43,548 nt of DNA from NCBI GenBank assembly GCA_903837785.1, contig CAILVY010000068.1:1-43548 (forward strand), given 5' to 3'. Positions within the stretch are counted from its first letter, which is position 1, and each line of letters begins with the position of its first letter. The stretch is from Candidatus Hydrogenedentota bacterium (GTDB taxonomy: Bacteria > Hydrogenedentota > Hydrogenedentia > Hydrogenedentales > CAILVY01). Shown here one piece after another: positions 23,205-32,054 of this stretch. The notes under the pieces are model-generated. The model saw only the letters and a program-made list of their open reading frames with translations, made no database searches and was not told the DNA's origin. The position numbers and the translations under genes were made by a program.

Positions 23205-26084
23205 CTATTCCAGGTGCAGTTTCTTCCGCTCTTCCGTCACCCGCTCCGCGTCCTTCTTGGCTTTCTCGGCTTCCGCGTCCCATCGCTCCGCCTCCGCTTC
23301 CTTTCCGGCCTGTCGGCAGGCCACGCTCACCTGTTCGAGGGCGGTGGCGTATTGGAAACGGTTTCCGGCGGTGGCGGCGGCCAGGCGTGCGGCCTCGCGG
23401 AAATGATCCAGGGCCTGTGTGAAGTAGTCGAAGCGCTTCTCGGAAGGCTCGCTGTTCGCCAGGGCCCAGAGGGCATGGGCGTAGTTTGCGTGCATATCGG
23501 CGTGCAGGGGGCTTCTGCGCAGGGCCTCTTCGGCCCAATCCCGGACTTTGGCTAGGCATTCGGGCCGCCGATCTTCCTGCTTCTTCTGAAAGTGATTATT
23601 TGCGATGAAGTTGTACCAGGAGGTCACGTGCACGGCCAAATCCGCGCGATGGGGGAACCAGGCGTCGATCGCTTCCAGTTGCCGCACCCATTCGAAGGAA
23701 GCCTGCCACGCCTGGTCATTGGCGTACCAGGGGTGCTCAATCGTTAGCGCGGCGTCTACGGGAATGGTTTCGCCTGCTTCCATTTTGCGCATCCCTTTGG
23801 CCGTGTCCGGGAGCGGGGCGTAGATCGGGCCGATCTGCTCCAGGATGCTCTGGTCAGGAATCAGGTCCAGGGCCGCCATATAGGGGATGCGCAGCTTGCC
23901 CTTGGGGGCTTTCCCCTGACTCTTCTGCCAGGCATAGTTGCCAACATCCCGAAGAAGGAACTGGGCGACATGGAACCGGCGCATCATCTCGTCGTCGCTG
24001 TTGACTGTCAGCTCGAGCAGGTTCATGCGCGCAAGCGCCAAGTCCTGCCGGTAGGTGCGGAGGCTCATGCCCACGGCCAGTGCGGTGAGGACCAGGAGCG
24101 CCAGGGCGGCAATCTGGCTGCGGGCCGTGCTTCGCTGGGGGCGCGGCGCCCTGTTCAGCCAGGCGGTGGCATAGAAGAGGCCCGTGAAGATCATGAGGAA
24201 CATCATAAGCGAGGGATGGGAGAAATGGATATCGATGAAGGAATGCAGGAGGAAGGCGAGAATGCCGCCGTAGAGTCCGAGCAGCAGCAGCCGGGCCGGG
24301 CGTTCGGTTTCGGCGGCAATGCGCCACGCGCCCCAGACGAGGAAATAGCCCCAGAAGGCGGCAAGCAGGAGGCCGCCGAAAAGGCCGGTTTCGCAGAAAG
24401 CCTGCAGGTAGGCATTGTGTGCGATTCGGACATCGCCTGCGCCGATGTACTGGAAGATGGGATACGCCACCCCGAAATTGCCCAGTCCGACCCCGAGCCC
24501 GGGATACTGGGAGAACATGCGCAGTCCGACTTTCCAGTATGTAAGGCGCAACCCGAGGGAACTCGGGTCGAGGAGGTCCGCGGCCGAGAGATTGATGCCC
24601 TGGTCCGTGACTTCCGCGCCCGGGGCCTGCGCCGGTGCGGTCGGGGCGGGTGTCGGAGCCGCCGCCGGGGCCTGGGCGCTCAGTCCGGCGCCCACGAATC
24701 CCAGCCACGCGGCCAGCGCCAGCAGGATCACGCCCACGGCGGCCGCGCGCGAGAAGCGCCGGGTGAAGCGGGCGAGCCGGGATTCATCCAGATGCCAGAG
24801 CAGCGCGATCACCGGCACGGCGGCGGCCAGTGAAAGCATGGCGCCGCGGGAATACGTCACCCATAGCGCGTAGCACTGCATGGGAAAGAGCAGGGTGAGG
24901 ACGCCCGCACGCACGGACATGCCGCAAAGAACGATTCCGCGGTTAATGGCGACCCAGTACGTGAGTATCGCGGGAGCCAGGGCCACGAGCATGGCGATGC
25001 CGCCCATGCCGAAGAGGATACGTTCAAAGGGGACAGGATCTTCTGCGGTGGTGTAGGCGGAAGCCAGCGCCCCGTACGCGAAGACCGCCAGCATGACCAC
25101 GAACCACATGGTGAGCGCGGCGGCCAGGGCGCGGAAACGCACTTCCTGACCGCGGCCCGGCTGCGCGGTGCTCTTCCACGCGGGCAGGAGCCGCTCCCAG
25201 GCGGAGAGGGCGCCGGTTGCGGCAAGGGGAATGCCCAGGATCAGGAAGCCCGCCAGGGCGTTGGGAAACAGCATCGAGCCAAAGGCCCGATTCACATTGA
25301 AGCGCCGGGCCAGCTCCGGCGTCATGACGTCCGTGTCAAAGTACTTGCGAAGGACGGCCGGGTTCCGAACCATCTGCCGGAGCAGTTCAAGCATGTAATG
25401 GAACTGGAGAATGCTGAACAGGGTCTCGATGAGGATGCTGGCCACGAGGCCTGTCAGCAGGATGCCCAGCACCTTCCGGCTGCGGATGGTGTTGCAGGTG
25501 AGGAGAAGGAGCGTCAGGTAGCCGAACCAGAGCAGCAGTTGCCGGTACGTATTGTCGAATTGGATCGTGGAGATCGCGCCAATCGCCGCCACCACGAGGA
25601 AGCCGCCCCAGAGCCAGGCCGGACGGCTGCCCCGAAGGACGTCGCCCCGAAGCACGACGCGCACCGCCCAGATGGCCGTCAGTATCCAGATTGCCCAGAG
25701 AAAGTACACGTTGTCATTGGGATGGGTGTATCCGTCGTGCCAGGGGCGAAACAGGACAATCACTATCATTCCCAGGGACGGATGGACCCAGCCTGCGCCC
25801 GCGACGAGGGCCAGAAGCCAGACCACTGCCGCAAGGTCAACGTTGACCGTGCTGACGCGTTCCGGGTGATAGAGCCCCATCATCCAGGCGAGAAGGATCT
25901 TCACGCCGTAGAGGCGTCCGGCGGCGGCGAGGCCGAACAGGGCCACGCCCAGCAGCAGGAGCAGCACGGCGATCAGGGCGGCGGTTCGCGGCCGGGCAAA
26001 CTCCTCCGGCCACAGGCTGTTCCTCACGGGAACCGAAACGGGCGCCGTCTCGACTGGACGCGCCGCAGACTTCCTCTTGCTCAC
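23205..26084 (-). CDS. O-antigen ligase/polymerase-like membrane protein with helical C-terminal tail (959 aa)
   Basis: About a dozen hydrophobic segments span residues 30-640. The exported region contains RLTYWKVGLRMFSQYPGLGVGLGNF and, near residue 555, AHNAYLQAFCETGLFGGLL, the Wzy_C/WaaL signature with its catalytic-type His. A Pro/Ala-rich insert (about 475-500) lies within this loop. The last about 310 residues are soluble and helical with TPR-like spacing (EALRRSPLHADMHANYAHAL). Such proteins ligate or polymerise lipid-linked sugar chains at the periplasmic face. The gene overlaps the WecA-like gene by 4 bases, so it probably belongs to a surface-polysaccharide unit. Ligase and polymerase cannot be told apart from sequence. 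Confidence 0.85.
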   Translation of the reverse strand: MSKRKSAARPVETAPVSVPVRNSLWPEEFARPRTAALIAVLLLLLGVALFGLAAAGRLYGVKILLAWMMGLYHPERVSTVNVDLAAVVWLLALVAGAGWVHPSLGMIVIVLFRPWHDGYTHPNDNVYFLWAIWILTAIWAVRVVLRGDVLRGSRPAWLWGGFLVVAAIGAISTIQFDNTYRQLLLWFGYLTLLLLTCNTIRSRKVLGILLTGLVASILIETLFSILQFHYMLELLRQMVRNPAVLRKYFDTDVMTPELARRFNVNRAFGSMLFPNALAGFLILGIPLAATGALSAWERLLPAWKSTAQPGRGQEVRFRALAAALTMWFVVMLAVFAYGALASAYTTAEDPVPFERILFGMGGIAMLVALAPAILTYWVAINRGIVLCGMSVRAGVLTLLFPMQCYALWVTYSRGAMLSLAAAVPVIALLWHLDESRLARFTRRFSRAAAVGVILLALAAWLGFVGAGLSAQAPAAAPTPAPTAPAQAPGAEVTDQGINLSAADLLDPSSLGLRLTYWKVGLRMFSQYPGLGVGLGNFGVAYPIFQYIGAGDVRIAHNAYLQAFCETGLFGGLLLAAFWGYFLVWGAWRIAAETERPARLLLLGLYGGILAFLLHSFIDIHFSHPSLMMFLMIFTGLFYATAWLNRAPRPQRSTARSQIAALALLVLTALAVGMSLRTYRQDLALARMNLLELTVNSDDEMMRRFHVAQFLLRDVGNYAWQKSQGKAPKGKLRIPYMAALDLIPDQSILEQIGPIYAPLPDTAKGMRKMEAGETIPVDAALTIEHPWYANDQAWQASFEWVRQLEAIDAWFPHRADLAVHVTSWYNFIANNHFQKKQEDRRPECLAKVRDWAEEALRRSPLHADMHANYAHALWALANSEPSEKRFDYFTQALDHFREAARLAAATAGNRFQYATALEQVSVACRQAGKEAEAERWDAEAEKAKKDAERVTEERKKLHLE

Positions 26085-27196
26085 GAACCGTTTCTCCCGT
26101 TCTTTGTGTGCGCGTTCATCAGCACCACGATGAGCAGAAAGATGCCCAGCGTCTGCGCCAGGATTATCATCGTGCCGCCGAGATCCAGCACGGGCAACAG
26201 TGCGCCGCCCAGTCCCACGATACCGGCGACGAGGAAGATGAATGCGACCGCCTGATGCGGCGTCATCCCCAGGTCCACGAGTCGGTGCGAGAAGTGGCGC
26301 TTGTCCCCGAGCATGATGTTCTGGCCGTGCCTGAGGCGGATGAAGACCACGCTGACGGTGTCGAAGAGCGGCACGGCGAGGGCGAGGAGCGGGGCGGCCA
26401 CCGCGACGCGTGACGGGGTGGATTCCATGTGGAAGGTGCCGACCAGCGCGATAGTCGCCAGGAAATAGCCGTTGAACATGGCGCCGGCGTCCCCCATGAA
26501 GATGCGGGCCGGACTCAGGTTGTGATACAGGAACCCGGCAACGGAACCGGCGAAGACCATCAGGAGAAAGCGTGCGAGCTGGTCCTCATGCGGCTGCAGG
26601 CAGAGGAAGAACGAATAGGCCGCAATGATCGAAACGCCGCCGCAGAGTCCGTCCATGTTGTCGAGGAAATTCATGGAGTTCGTGAGCAGGACGACCCAGA
26701 AAATCGTTATGGCGGCCGAGAGCCAGAAGTTGGAGAAGATGAACATCTCGATGCGGTTCCCGGAGGCCACCAGCACGACGGCCGCCGCGACCTGTCCCAC
26801 GAGCTTGGTCCAGGGCGTCAGCACCTTGAGGTCGTCCACCACGCCCAGCACGAAAATGAGGAAGGCGCCGAGGAGGATGCCGGCGAGCTTCATCTTGCTT
26901 CCGGGGCCGAGAAAGGCGGCCAGGTGGTACTCGAGCCAGGACAGGTCGAATTCCTGCATGAGCAGGAGGGCCGCCAGATGGCCGAGCACCACGATGTAGA
27001 AGGTGGACACGAACGCGACGCCGCCCAGGAGCGGCACCGGTTCCCGGTGAATCTTGCGCTCGCCGGGATGGTCCACGAAATCCAGGCGTGCCGCCAGCCG
27101 CCGCATGAGATACGTGAGGGCCACGGAGAGCACGAAGGACATCAGCATCGCGTGGACGTACATGAGAAACTGATACTGTTCTAAGAACCGCAACAT
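26081..27196 (-). CDS. undecaprenyl-phosphate sugar-1-phosphate transferase, WecA/MraY family (371 aa)
   Basis: A polytopic membrane enzyme that starts lipid-linked glycan synthesis by moving a HexNAc-1-phosphate from a UDP-sugar to undecaprenyl phosphate. It shows the family motifs in order: DHPGERKIHREPVPLLGG (about 41-58), VVDDLKVLTPWTK, NSMNFLDNMDGLCGG (the DNxDG motif), FMGDAGAMFNGY and the HFSHRL histidine motif. The wall precursor enzyme MraY has slightly different motifs, so a polysaccharide initiating transferase is preferred. It overlaps the glycosyltransferase gene by 16 bases and the ligase-like gene by 4, indicating tight co-expression. Confidence 0.9.
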   Translation of the reverse strand: MLRFLEQYQFLMYVHAMLMSFVLSVALTYLMRRLAARLDFVDHPGERKIHREPVPLLGGVAFVSTFYIVVLGHLAALLLMQEFDLSWLEYHLAAFLGPGSKMKLAGILLGAFLIFVLGVVDDLKVLTPWTKLVGQVAAAVVLVASGNRIEMFIFSNFWLSAAITIFWVVLLTNSMNFLDNMDGLCGGVSIIAAYSFFLCLQPHEDQLARFLLMVFAGSVAGFLYHNLSPARIFMGDAGAMFNGYFLATIALVGTFHMESTPSRVAVAAPLLALAVPLFDTVSVVFIRLRHGQNIMLGDKRHFSHRLVDLGMTPHQAVAFIFLVAGIVGLGGALLPVLDLGGTMIILAQTLGIFLLIVVLMNAHTKNGRNGS

Positions 27197-28290
27197 GCCA
27201 AGGCTTCCTGATACAACTCAAACTCGCGCCGGGCGACGGTCTCGGCGCGGAATTCCTTCTCGATTCGGGCGCGCGCAAACGCGCCCATCCGCGTCCGCCG
27301 TTCCGGATCGGACAACAACGTGTTAATGGCTTCCGCCAGGGCCGCCGGATCACGCGGCGGCACGTTCAGGCCGGTTTCTCCATCCCGATTAATGTACTCC
27401 ACACCGGTGCCCAGCCGCGTGGCCACGACCGGCTTGCCGCAGGCGTGTGCCTCCATGATCGATATGCCGAACGCCTCGCTCCGGGCGACCGAGGGAAAGG
27501 CGAACACCGCGCATGCATGCAAATGTGCCACGAGGTCCTCGTGCGAAAGCCGTCCCGGAAACACCGCGTCCACCCCCAGGTCCCGGGCCAGCGCACGGCA
27601 CGCGGGGCGCTCCGGGCCGTCGCCTGCGATGACGACCCGGGCCCGTATCTCTTTTGCCGCGTGCACCAGGTAAGGCAAGCCCTTGTAGTAACGGTGCATT
27701 CCCGAGAACAACACGAAATCCGGCCCATACGCCGCCTGCAACCTGGCAATCCTGGCCTCGTCCGGATCCTGGAACTCCTCCATCTGGATGCCCAAGGGGA
27801 CCACCCGGCAGCGTTCGCGCAGTTCCTGGAGCAGGGGAGAAGTGGCCAGATACGGCTCGGACGTGGGAAGAATCATAGCAGCTTGCCGGAGAAAATGCAT
27901 CAGAAAGGGGCGGTAGACCCGCATGGCGGCGGCCTGGCGCACGACATCGCTGTGATAGCGAACGATAAGGCACCCGCGAGGACGCGCCAGCAGCCAACCC
28001 AATTCCGCGGTCGGATTCGGCACATGCACCACGACTACATCCGCGTCGAGACGCCGCAGCCGCCACGGGAACAGGGGGGAGACGGGGGCGCTTTGAAAGC
28101 GGCCCCATTCGCCGACTTCGGTCACCCGGATGCCCTCGCGCCAGACTGCGCGCGAGAAGAGCGACCGGCTGCAGACCAGCGCTTCCACCTCGGCCCACTG
28201 CCGCTGAAACTGGCACATGAGGGCAATGTGCCGTTCCATCCCCCCCAGGATGGGCGGACAGTAATCCTTGTATACATGTACAATCTTCAC
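27181..28290 (-). CDS. family 4 glycosyltransferase (369 aa)
   Basis: A GT-B retaining glycosyltransferase of the GT4 family. The N-terminal MKIVHVYKDYCPPILGGMERHI is the usual acceptor-domain start with its GG loop. The C-terminal domain has VLFSGMHRYYKGLPYLVHAA and the donor-binding ARSEAFGISIMEAHACGKPV (E-x7-E), then GVEYINRDGETGLNVPP. It probably transfers a sugar from a nucleotide donor onto the lipid-linked chain begun by the next gene. The start is a GTG at 28290 with only a weak ribosome site. It is the first gene of the long minus-strand run. Confidence 0.9.
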   Translation of the reverse strand: MKIVHVYKDYCPPILGGMERHIALMCQFQRQWAEVEALVCSRSLFSRAVWREGIRVTEVGEWGRFQSAPVSPLFPWRLRRLDADVVVVHVPNPTAELGWLLARPRGCLIVRYHSDVVRQAAAMRVYRPFLMHFLRQAAMILPTSEPYLATSPLLQELRERCRVVPLGIQMEEFQDPDEARIARLQAAYGPDFVLFSGMHRYYKGLPYLVHAAKEIRARVVIAGDGPERPACRALARDLGVDAVFPGRLSHEDLVAHLHACAVFAFPSVARSEAFGISIMEAHACGKPVVATRLGTGVEYINRDGETGLNVPPRDPAALAEAINTLLSDPERRTRMGAFARARIEKEFRAETVARREFELYQEALACCGS

Positions 28291-28564
28291 AGGCTTCGAT
28301 CCACGCTCCCCGCTTCACGGCGTGTATCACACTACCTGTTCGGTCCCATCGCCTGCAACTCATTGAAGTGGCCGGCAAGGATTGTGCTCTCGCGGGAGCG
28401 TTCGGTACGGATGGTCCCGGCCCCTCCTGCGCGGGCAGGATTGACCCGCACGGGGAGCGCCTCGCACTATTATTAGTTTAACAGGACGCGGACCGCGCGG
28501 GCTGGGCGCACGGGTCTCATTCTGCTTAACTTGTTTGAATGAAAGTTCTTAGCCTTGGGAAGGG

Positions 28565-28589
28565 TAGGAACGGCGGTGGATAGGAACGG
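28565..28589 (+). repeat. direct repeat TAGGAACGG upstream of the first pilin-like gene
   Basis: TAGGAACGG occurs at 28565-28573 and 28581-28589, a 16-base period. The repeats lie about 20-40 bases upstream of the candidate -35 hexamer at 28607, where an activator could bind. Confidence 0.4.
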
Positions 28590-28606
28590 GGTGTGAAAGA
28601 TTTTGC

Positions 28607-28637
28607 TTGATCGCCGGGCGGATTCCGGCCATATTAT
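28607..28637 (+). promoter_or_regulatory. candidate promoter of the first pilin-like gene
   Basis: TTGATC (28607-28612) and TATTAT (28632-28637) are separated by 19 bases, longer than ideal. The -10-like hexamer lies 159 bases before the ATG, close to the 155 bases in the paralogous gene, which supports the assignment. Confidence 0.35.
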
Positions 28638-28790
28638 TAGTTGACGAGAGGGAACGGGACACTCTCGGCTGGATGGGTCATCCGGAAAGATGGAAACCCT
28701 GCTCTGATTCGTTCGAAGTGACTGGGCATTATTCTGGGATTTCCGGGGCGGGGGCGGACTGCAACGCTATATACAGGAGAACTTAGCATC

Positions 28791-29786
28791 ATGAAGAAGA
28801 AAGGCTTTACTCTAATTGAATTGCTGGTGGTCATCGCGATCATCGGCATTCTGGCGGCGATCCTGCTGCCGGCGCTGGCGCGCGCGCGCGAGGCGGCACG
28901 GCGTTCGAGCTGCCAGAACAACCTGAAGCAATGGGGGCTGGTGTACAAGATGTACTCCGGTGAGTCCAAAGGGGAACGCTTCCCGCCGATGCAGACCGTG
29001 GATATTAATCAAGCCAACGGCCACGGCGACGACGGGGTGCTGTTCGAGGTGGCGGTCGGCCCGCAAGTTAGCTGCATTTATCCGGAATACCTGACGGATC
29101 CCGCGATCGCGGTCTGCCCTTCGGACGCAACCGAGACTGTCGCCTATCTGAAGGATGATACCGGCAAGTTCATCCTGGACATCAAGCCGGAACGGATTGA
29201 CTGCAGCTATGCGTATGTGGGCTTCGTGTTCGACCGCCTGGACAAGCCGGATTGCACGACAAGCACGGCGCCCATTTCGCAGTTCACCAACGTGTCCGGC
29301 ATCATCACGTTCCTGAACGGGCAGCCGATCTCCAACCCTTCGGCACTTGTGAGCCGCCAGTTTGGCGCGGGTTGCGATGTGTTCTTTGGCAAGGCGCTGC
29401 CGAATCTGGTCAGCAACAACTGGCAGGAAGTGCTGAAGGCCGTGGATGATGACGTCGACCTCGGCGACACGTATGCCGGCCTGGGCAACGGCGGGGGCAA
29501 CACCATCTACCGGCTGCGCGAAGGCATCGAGCGCTTCCTGATCACCGACATCAACAATCCCGCCGCCACGGCCATGGCGCAAAGTTCGGTGTTCATCATG
29601 CTCGATCAGTTCGGCAACACGGGCGCGATTCCGTTCTTCAACCACGTACCGGGCGGCTGCAACGTCCTGTTCCTGGACGGGCACGTGGCCTTCATCAAGT
29701 ATGTTGCCTCCGAATGCGGCGCCACCCAGCCGGTGCTCCCGAGCGTGGGCGAAGTGGTGGGCCTGATCGCCGGGGCACAGTCCTGA
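28791..29786 (+). CDS. pilin-like protein with type IV leader and H-x10-DG C-terminal block (331 aa)
   Basis: The N-terminus [20 protein letters not shown] is a prepilin leader: a prepilin peptidase would cut after Gly5, leaving the conserved Glu at position 5 of the mature protein. The long hydrophobic helix is followed by [20 protein letters not shown]. Near the C-terminus [21 protein letters not shown] is a variant of the H-x9-DG block of large pilin-like protein families in planctomycete-like bacteria. A further conserved stretch is [18 protein letters not shown]. No other pilus or type II secretion genes are nearby. A close paralog follows 355 bases downstream. Function is unknown; surface display is inferred. 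Confidence 0.88.
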   Translation: MKKKGFTLIELLVVIAIIGILAAILLPALARAREAARRSSCQNNLKQWGLVYKMYSGESKGERFPPMQTVDINQANGHGDDGVLFEVAVGPQVSCIYPEYLTDPAIAVCPSDATETVAYLKDDTGKFILDIKPERIDCSYAYVGFVFDRLDKPDCTTSTAPISQFTNVSGIITFLNGQPISNPSALVSRQFGAGCDVFFGKALPNLVSNNWQEVLKAVDDDVDLGDTYAGLGNGGGNTIYRLREGIERFLITDINNPAATAMAQSSVFIMLDQFGNTGAIPFFNHVPGGCNVLFLDGHVAFIKYVASECGATQPVLPSVGEVVGLIAGAQS

Positions 29787-29806
29787 CAACCCTTTTCCGG
29801 CACCGT

Positions 29807-29834
29807 TCCCGGGGGCGCTCCGGCGCCTCCGGGA
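29807..29834 (+). terminator. stem-loop after the first pilin-like gene
   Basis: Arms 29807-29818 and 29823-29834 form a 12-bp stem with one G-U pair and the 4-base loop TCCG, 20 bases after the stop codon. Only a short AATTT follows, so it may be a weak terminator that leaves some read-through or protects the transcript end. Confidence 0.6.
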
Positions 29835-29964
29835 CAATTTGCCGGGTTGTTGTCCTGAGCCAACCAAGAGTTGAATGCGATTTTCACGTCAGGCTGCAGG
29901 GAAAGCGGTCCGGGAGTATCCGAGACGCGGCAGATCCAGATTTTCGCACTTCAGGATTTTTTCC

Positions 29965-29992
29965 TTGCAATTTCACGTGGATTTAGTATTAT
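29965..29992 (+). promoter_or_regulatory. sigma70-type promoter of the second pilin-like gene
   Basis: TTGCAA (29965-29970) and TATTAT (29987-29992) are 16 bases apart in an AT-rich patch. A start near 29999 gives a leader of about 140 bases. Confidence 0.45.
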
Positions 29993-30011
29993 AGGGGCCT
30001 TGTTTTGGGCG

Positions 30012-30055
30012 CTTCGATGGGGCAGCATCGAAGGCACCGGACGTGCCCGGTCCGG
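30012..30055 (+). other. two hairpins in the leader of the second pilin-like gene
   Basis: CTTCGATG/CATCGAAG (30012-30019 and 30026-30033) is a perfect 8-bp stem with a 6-base loop. It is followed by CCGGAC/GTCCGG (30037-30042 and 30050-30055). They occupy the same part of the leader as the two hairpins upstream of the first paralog but differ in sequence. Confidence 0.5.
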
Positions 30056-30141
30056 GGAGCGAGGTCTGATCTGGGTGATGAACTGGAACAGTCGGGTGAG
30101 GGCAACCCGGCGCAACGCGCAATCAAGGAGTCGTACTACAC

Positions 30142-31149
30142 ATGAAGAAGAGAGGTTTCACACTTATTGAGCTTCTGGTCGTCATAGCGATCATTGGCAT
30201 CCTGGCGGCGATTCTGCTCCCCGCGCTTGCCCGCGCCCGTGAAGCAGCGCGCCGCTCGAGCTGCCAGAACAATCTGAAACAATGGGGTCTGGTGTTCAAG
30301 ATGTACGGAAATGAAGCCAAAGGCGAGCGTTTTCCGTACATGCAGGTTCTGAAGCTTGAAGGCGGTGCGTATGTTGACGCGATCGCGGCAGGTCCCCAGG
30401 TTGATACCCTTTATCCGGAGTATTTGACGGACCCGAACATCGTGATTTGCCCTTCAGACGCTACCGAAACCAAGTCGTACATGTTTCATGAGGACGGCAC
30501 GTCCATCTTTGCAGACACCCCCGCCGAAGGCAACAAGATGGAACGGATTGATGCGAGTTACGCGTATCTTGGCTGGTGCTTTGACCGCCTGACCGCGTTG
30601 CCGCCCGCGCCTTTGAGCGGTTTCACTGCGCTGAATTCCGTCATCAGTCTGATCGGTGGTTCGATGCCGTCAGCCGGCACCATCTGCGTTTCGGCGCAGT
30701 TCGGCGCCGCGGCGGAAGCCCTGTTCACGGACGCTCTGCCGGAGTTGACCGCCCTGACCGGAGGCACAGACGCAACGGGTGCTTCGAATGCCCGCAAGGC
30801 CGTGGACAAAGACATCTCGGTTGCGGATGGCTACGGCAACGGCGGCGGTACCACCGTGTATCGCCTTCGTGAAGGCATTGAACGCTTCCTGATCACCGAC
30901 ATCAACAACCCGGCGGCCTCGGCCATGGCCCAGAGCACGCTGTTCATCATGATGGATCAGTTGGCGAACACGGGTGCTATCGAGTACTTCAACCACATCC
31001 CGGGCGGCTGCAATGTCCTGTTCCTGGATGGCCACGTGGAATTCATCAAGTACATCGCGGGCGATTCGTGCTCGGACGCAGGCGCCAAGTCGCCGGTTCT
31101 GCCCAGCATGGCCACGATCATCGGCGCCATCGCCGGGGCGCAGAACTAG
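30142..31149 (+). CDS. pilin-like protein, paralog of the preceding gene (335 aa)
   Basis: It has the same layout as its neighbour: leader [12 protein letters not shown] with cleavage expected after Gly5, a hydrophobic helix, [37 protein letters not shown], and the C-terminal [21 protein letters not shown]. The first 55 residues are nearly identical to the first paralog, while the middle (about 60-230) has diverged, as expected if that part is the exposed, function-specific surface. AAGGAG lies 11 bases before the ATG, the same spacing as in the paralog. It has its own promoter and a strong terminator, so it can be expressed separately. Confidence 0.88.
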   Translation: MKKRGFTLIELLVVIAIIGILAAILLPALARAREAARRSSCQNNLKQWGLVFKMYGNEAKGERFPYMQVLKLEGGAYVDAIAAGPQVDTLYPEYLTDPNIVICPSDATETKSYMFHEDGTSIFADTPAEGNKMERIDASYAYLGWCFDRLTALPPAPLSGFTALNSVISLIGGSMPSAGTICVSAQFGAAAEALFTDALPELTALTGGTDATGASNARKAVDKDISVADGYGNGGGTTVYRLREGIERFLITDINNPAASAMAQSTLFIMMDQLANTGAIEYFNHIPGGCNVLFLDGHVEFIKYIAGDSCSDAGAKSPVLPSMATIIGAIAGAQN

Positions 31150-31168
31150 TTCCAGAAGTCCTTTCAAG

Positions 31169-31212
31169 TTCCCCGGAGTCCTGCCTGGCTCCGGGGAATT
31201 TGTTGTTTTGAG
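31169..31212 (+). terminator. strong Rho-independent terminator
   Basis: A perfect 10-bp stem, TTCCCCGGAG (31169-31178) and CTCCGGGGAA (31189-31198), with a 10-base loop is followed by the T-rich tract TTTGTTGTTTTG. It ends the pilin-like unit and, read backwards, may also serve the convergent phosphoesterase gene. Confidence 0.85.
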
Positions 31213-31263
31213 GGAGAGGCAAGGACAGGGAGCAGGACTTCCGTCCGTGACAGGGCGACCGCC

Positions 31264-31971
31264 TCAGATCTTCGCTTTGAGCATCACGCATTGCATGCCT
31301 TTAAAGGCAGCGCCGGTGTTGTGGTAGGTGATTCCCCGGTAGCTGTAATTGCTCATGGCCACGTGGGTGTGGCCGAAGTAGACCTGCTCGACGCCGTCTT
31401 CCGATCCGTGTCCGATATCTTCGAGGAAGGCGGAGACTTTCCGGGCGGTCCAGCGGTGGGGATTGGCGAGGCGGGAAACGGCGACATGGGCGCCCGTCTT
31501 GAAGAATGCGTCATAGACCCGGTTCTTCAGGCGCCCTTGTTTTCTCTTGTGGAGCCGATGTGAACGATAGCGGTCGATGCCGAGATGGGAGAGCTTCCAG
31601 GCGGCGACATCGCCGTGAAGAAAGAGGGTGCTTCCCACGCGCAGGTAATAGGGATGCCAGGTCAGGTTGGGGGTGGAGCGGGCCAGGACGTCCAGGCGCT
31701 CGACGAATTCCCGGGCGCGGTCGTGGTTTCCGAGATTGACGTGGAAATGGCAGTCCGGACAGCGCCGGGCGAGTTCGCCGAGGAATTCGACCGCCTTCTC
31801 GGCCGTCTCCTCCACGGAATCCAGGACCGTCCACTTGAAATCGAAGGTATCTCCATTGAAGACAAAGAGATCGGCATTTCTGGCCACGTCATGAATCGTA
31901 TCCAGCAGGGCATGTGACTGAGAGCGCTGGCAGAACATGTGCAGGTCTGAGACTACGTATGCCGATTTCAT
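31264..31971 (-). CDS. calcineurin-like metallophosphoesterase, LpxH-like (235 aa)
   Basis: All five metal-binding motifs are present: SDLH (Asp9, His11), FNGDTFDFKW (Asp41), NLGNHDR (82-84), FLHGD and VYFGHTHVAM. The order and spacing, with the GDTFDFKW block, resemble UDP-2,3-diacylglucosamine hydrolases, which act in lipid A synthesis, but many related phosphoesterases share this pattern. The basic stretch RYRSHRLHKRKQGRLKNR could contact a membrane or an anionic substrate. The ATG at 31971 (MKSAYVVSDLH) is preferred; an upstream in-frame GTG at 32019 adds 16 non-family residues. No other lipid A gene is in the window. Confidence 0.8.
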   Translation of the reverse strand: MKSAYVVSDLHMFCQRSQSHALLDTIHDVARNADLFVFNGDTFDFKWTVLDSVEETAEKAVEFLGELARRCPDCHFHVNLGNHDRAREFVERLDVLARSTPNLTWHPYYLRVGSTLFLHGDVAAWKLSHLGIDRYRSHRLHKRKQGRLKNRVYDAFFKTGAHVAVSRLANPHRWTARKVSAFLEDIGHGSEDGVEQVYFGHTHVAMSNYSYRGITYHNTGAAFKGMQCVMLKAKI

Positions 31972-32054
31972 TCGCAAGGGTTCCGATACAGCTCCCTTGC
32001 CAAGCTTACCACATTTCACGGTGCTTCGTTTCCTTTTCTGCTAAGATAGACTGT

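Larger units (their letters stand above)
28291..28790. other. 500-base intergenic region between the glycan genes and the first pilin-like gene
   Basis: This divergent region has no credible gene. It contains two AT-rich copies of TATTATTAGTT (28468-28478 and 28632-28642), a pair of TAGGAACGG direct repeats, a weak promoter ending at 28637, and a leader with two hairpins: CGAGAG/CTCTCG (28645-28667) and GGATG/CATCC (28671-28683). GGAG at 28776-28779 serves the pilin-like gene. The promoter for the minus-strand glycosyltransferase must also be here; I see no convincing match for it. Confidence 0.6.
29787..30141. other. 355-base intergenic region between the pilin-like paralogs
   Basis: It holds a stem-loop after the first gene, a promoter-like pair of hexamers, two leader hairpins and the AAGGAG ribosome site (30125-30130) of the second gene. 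I see no coding region in it. Confidence 0.7.

Noticed and set aside
28684..28790. cyclic-di-GMP riboswitch in the first pilin-like leader
   Set aside because: Such switches often precede pilin genes and a GGAAAC stretch is present, but the conserved helices of known classes could not be traced.
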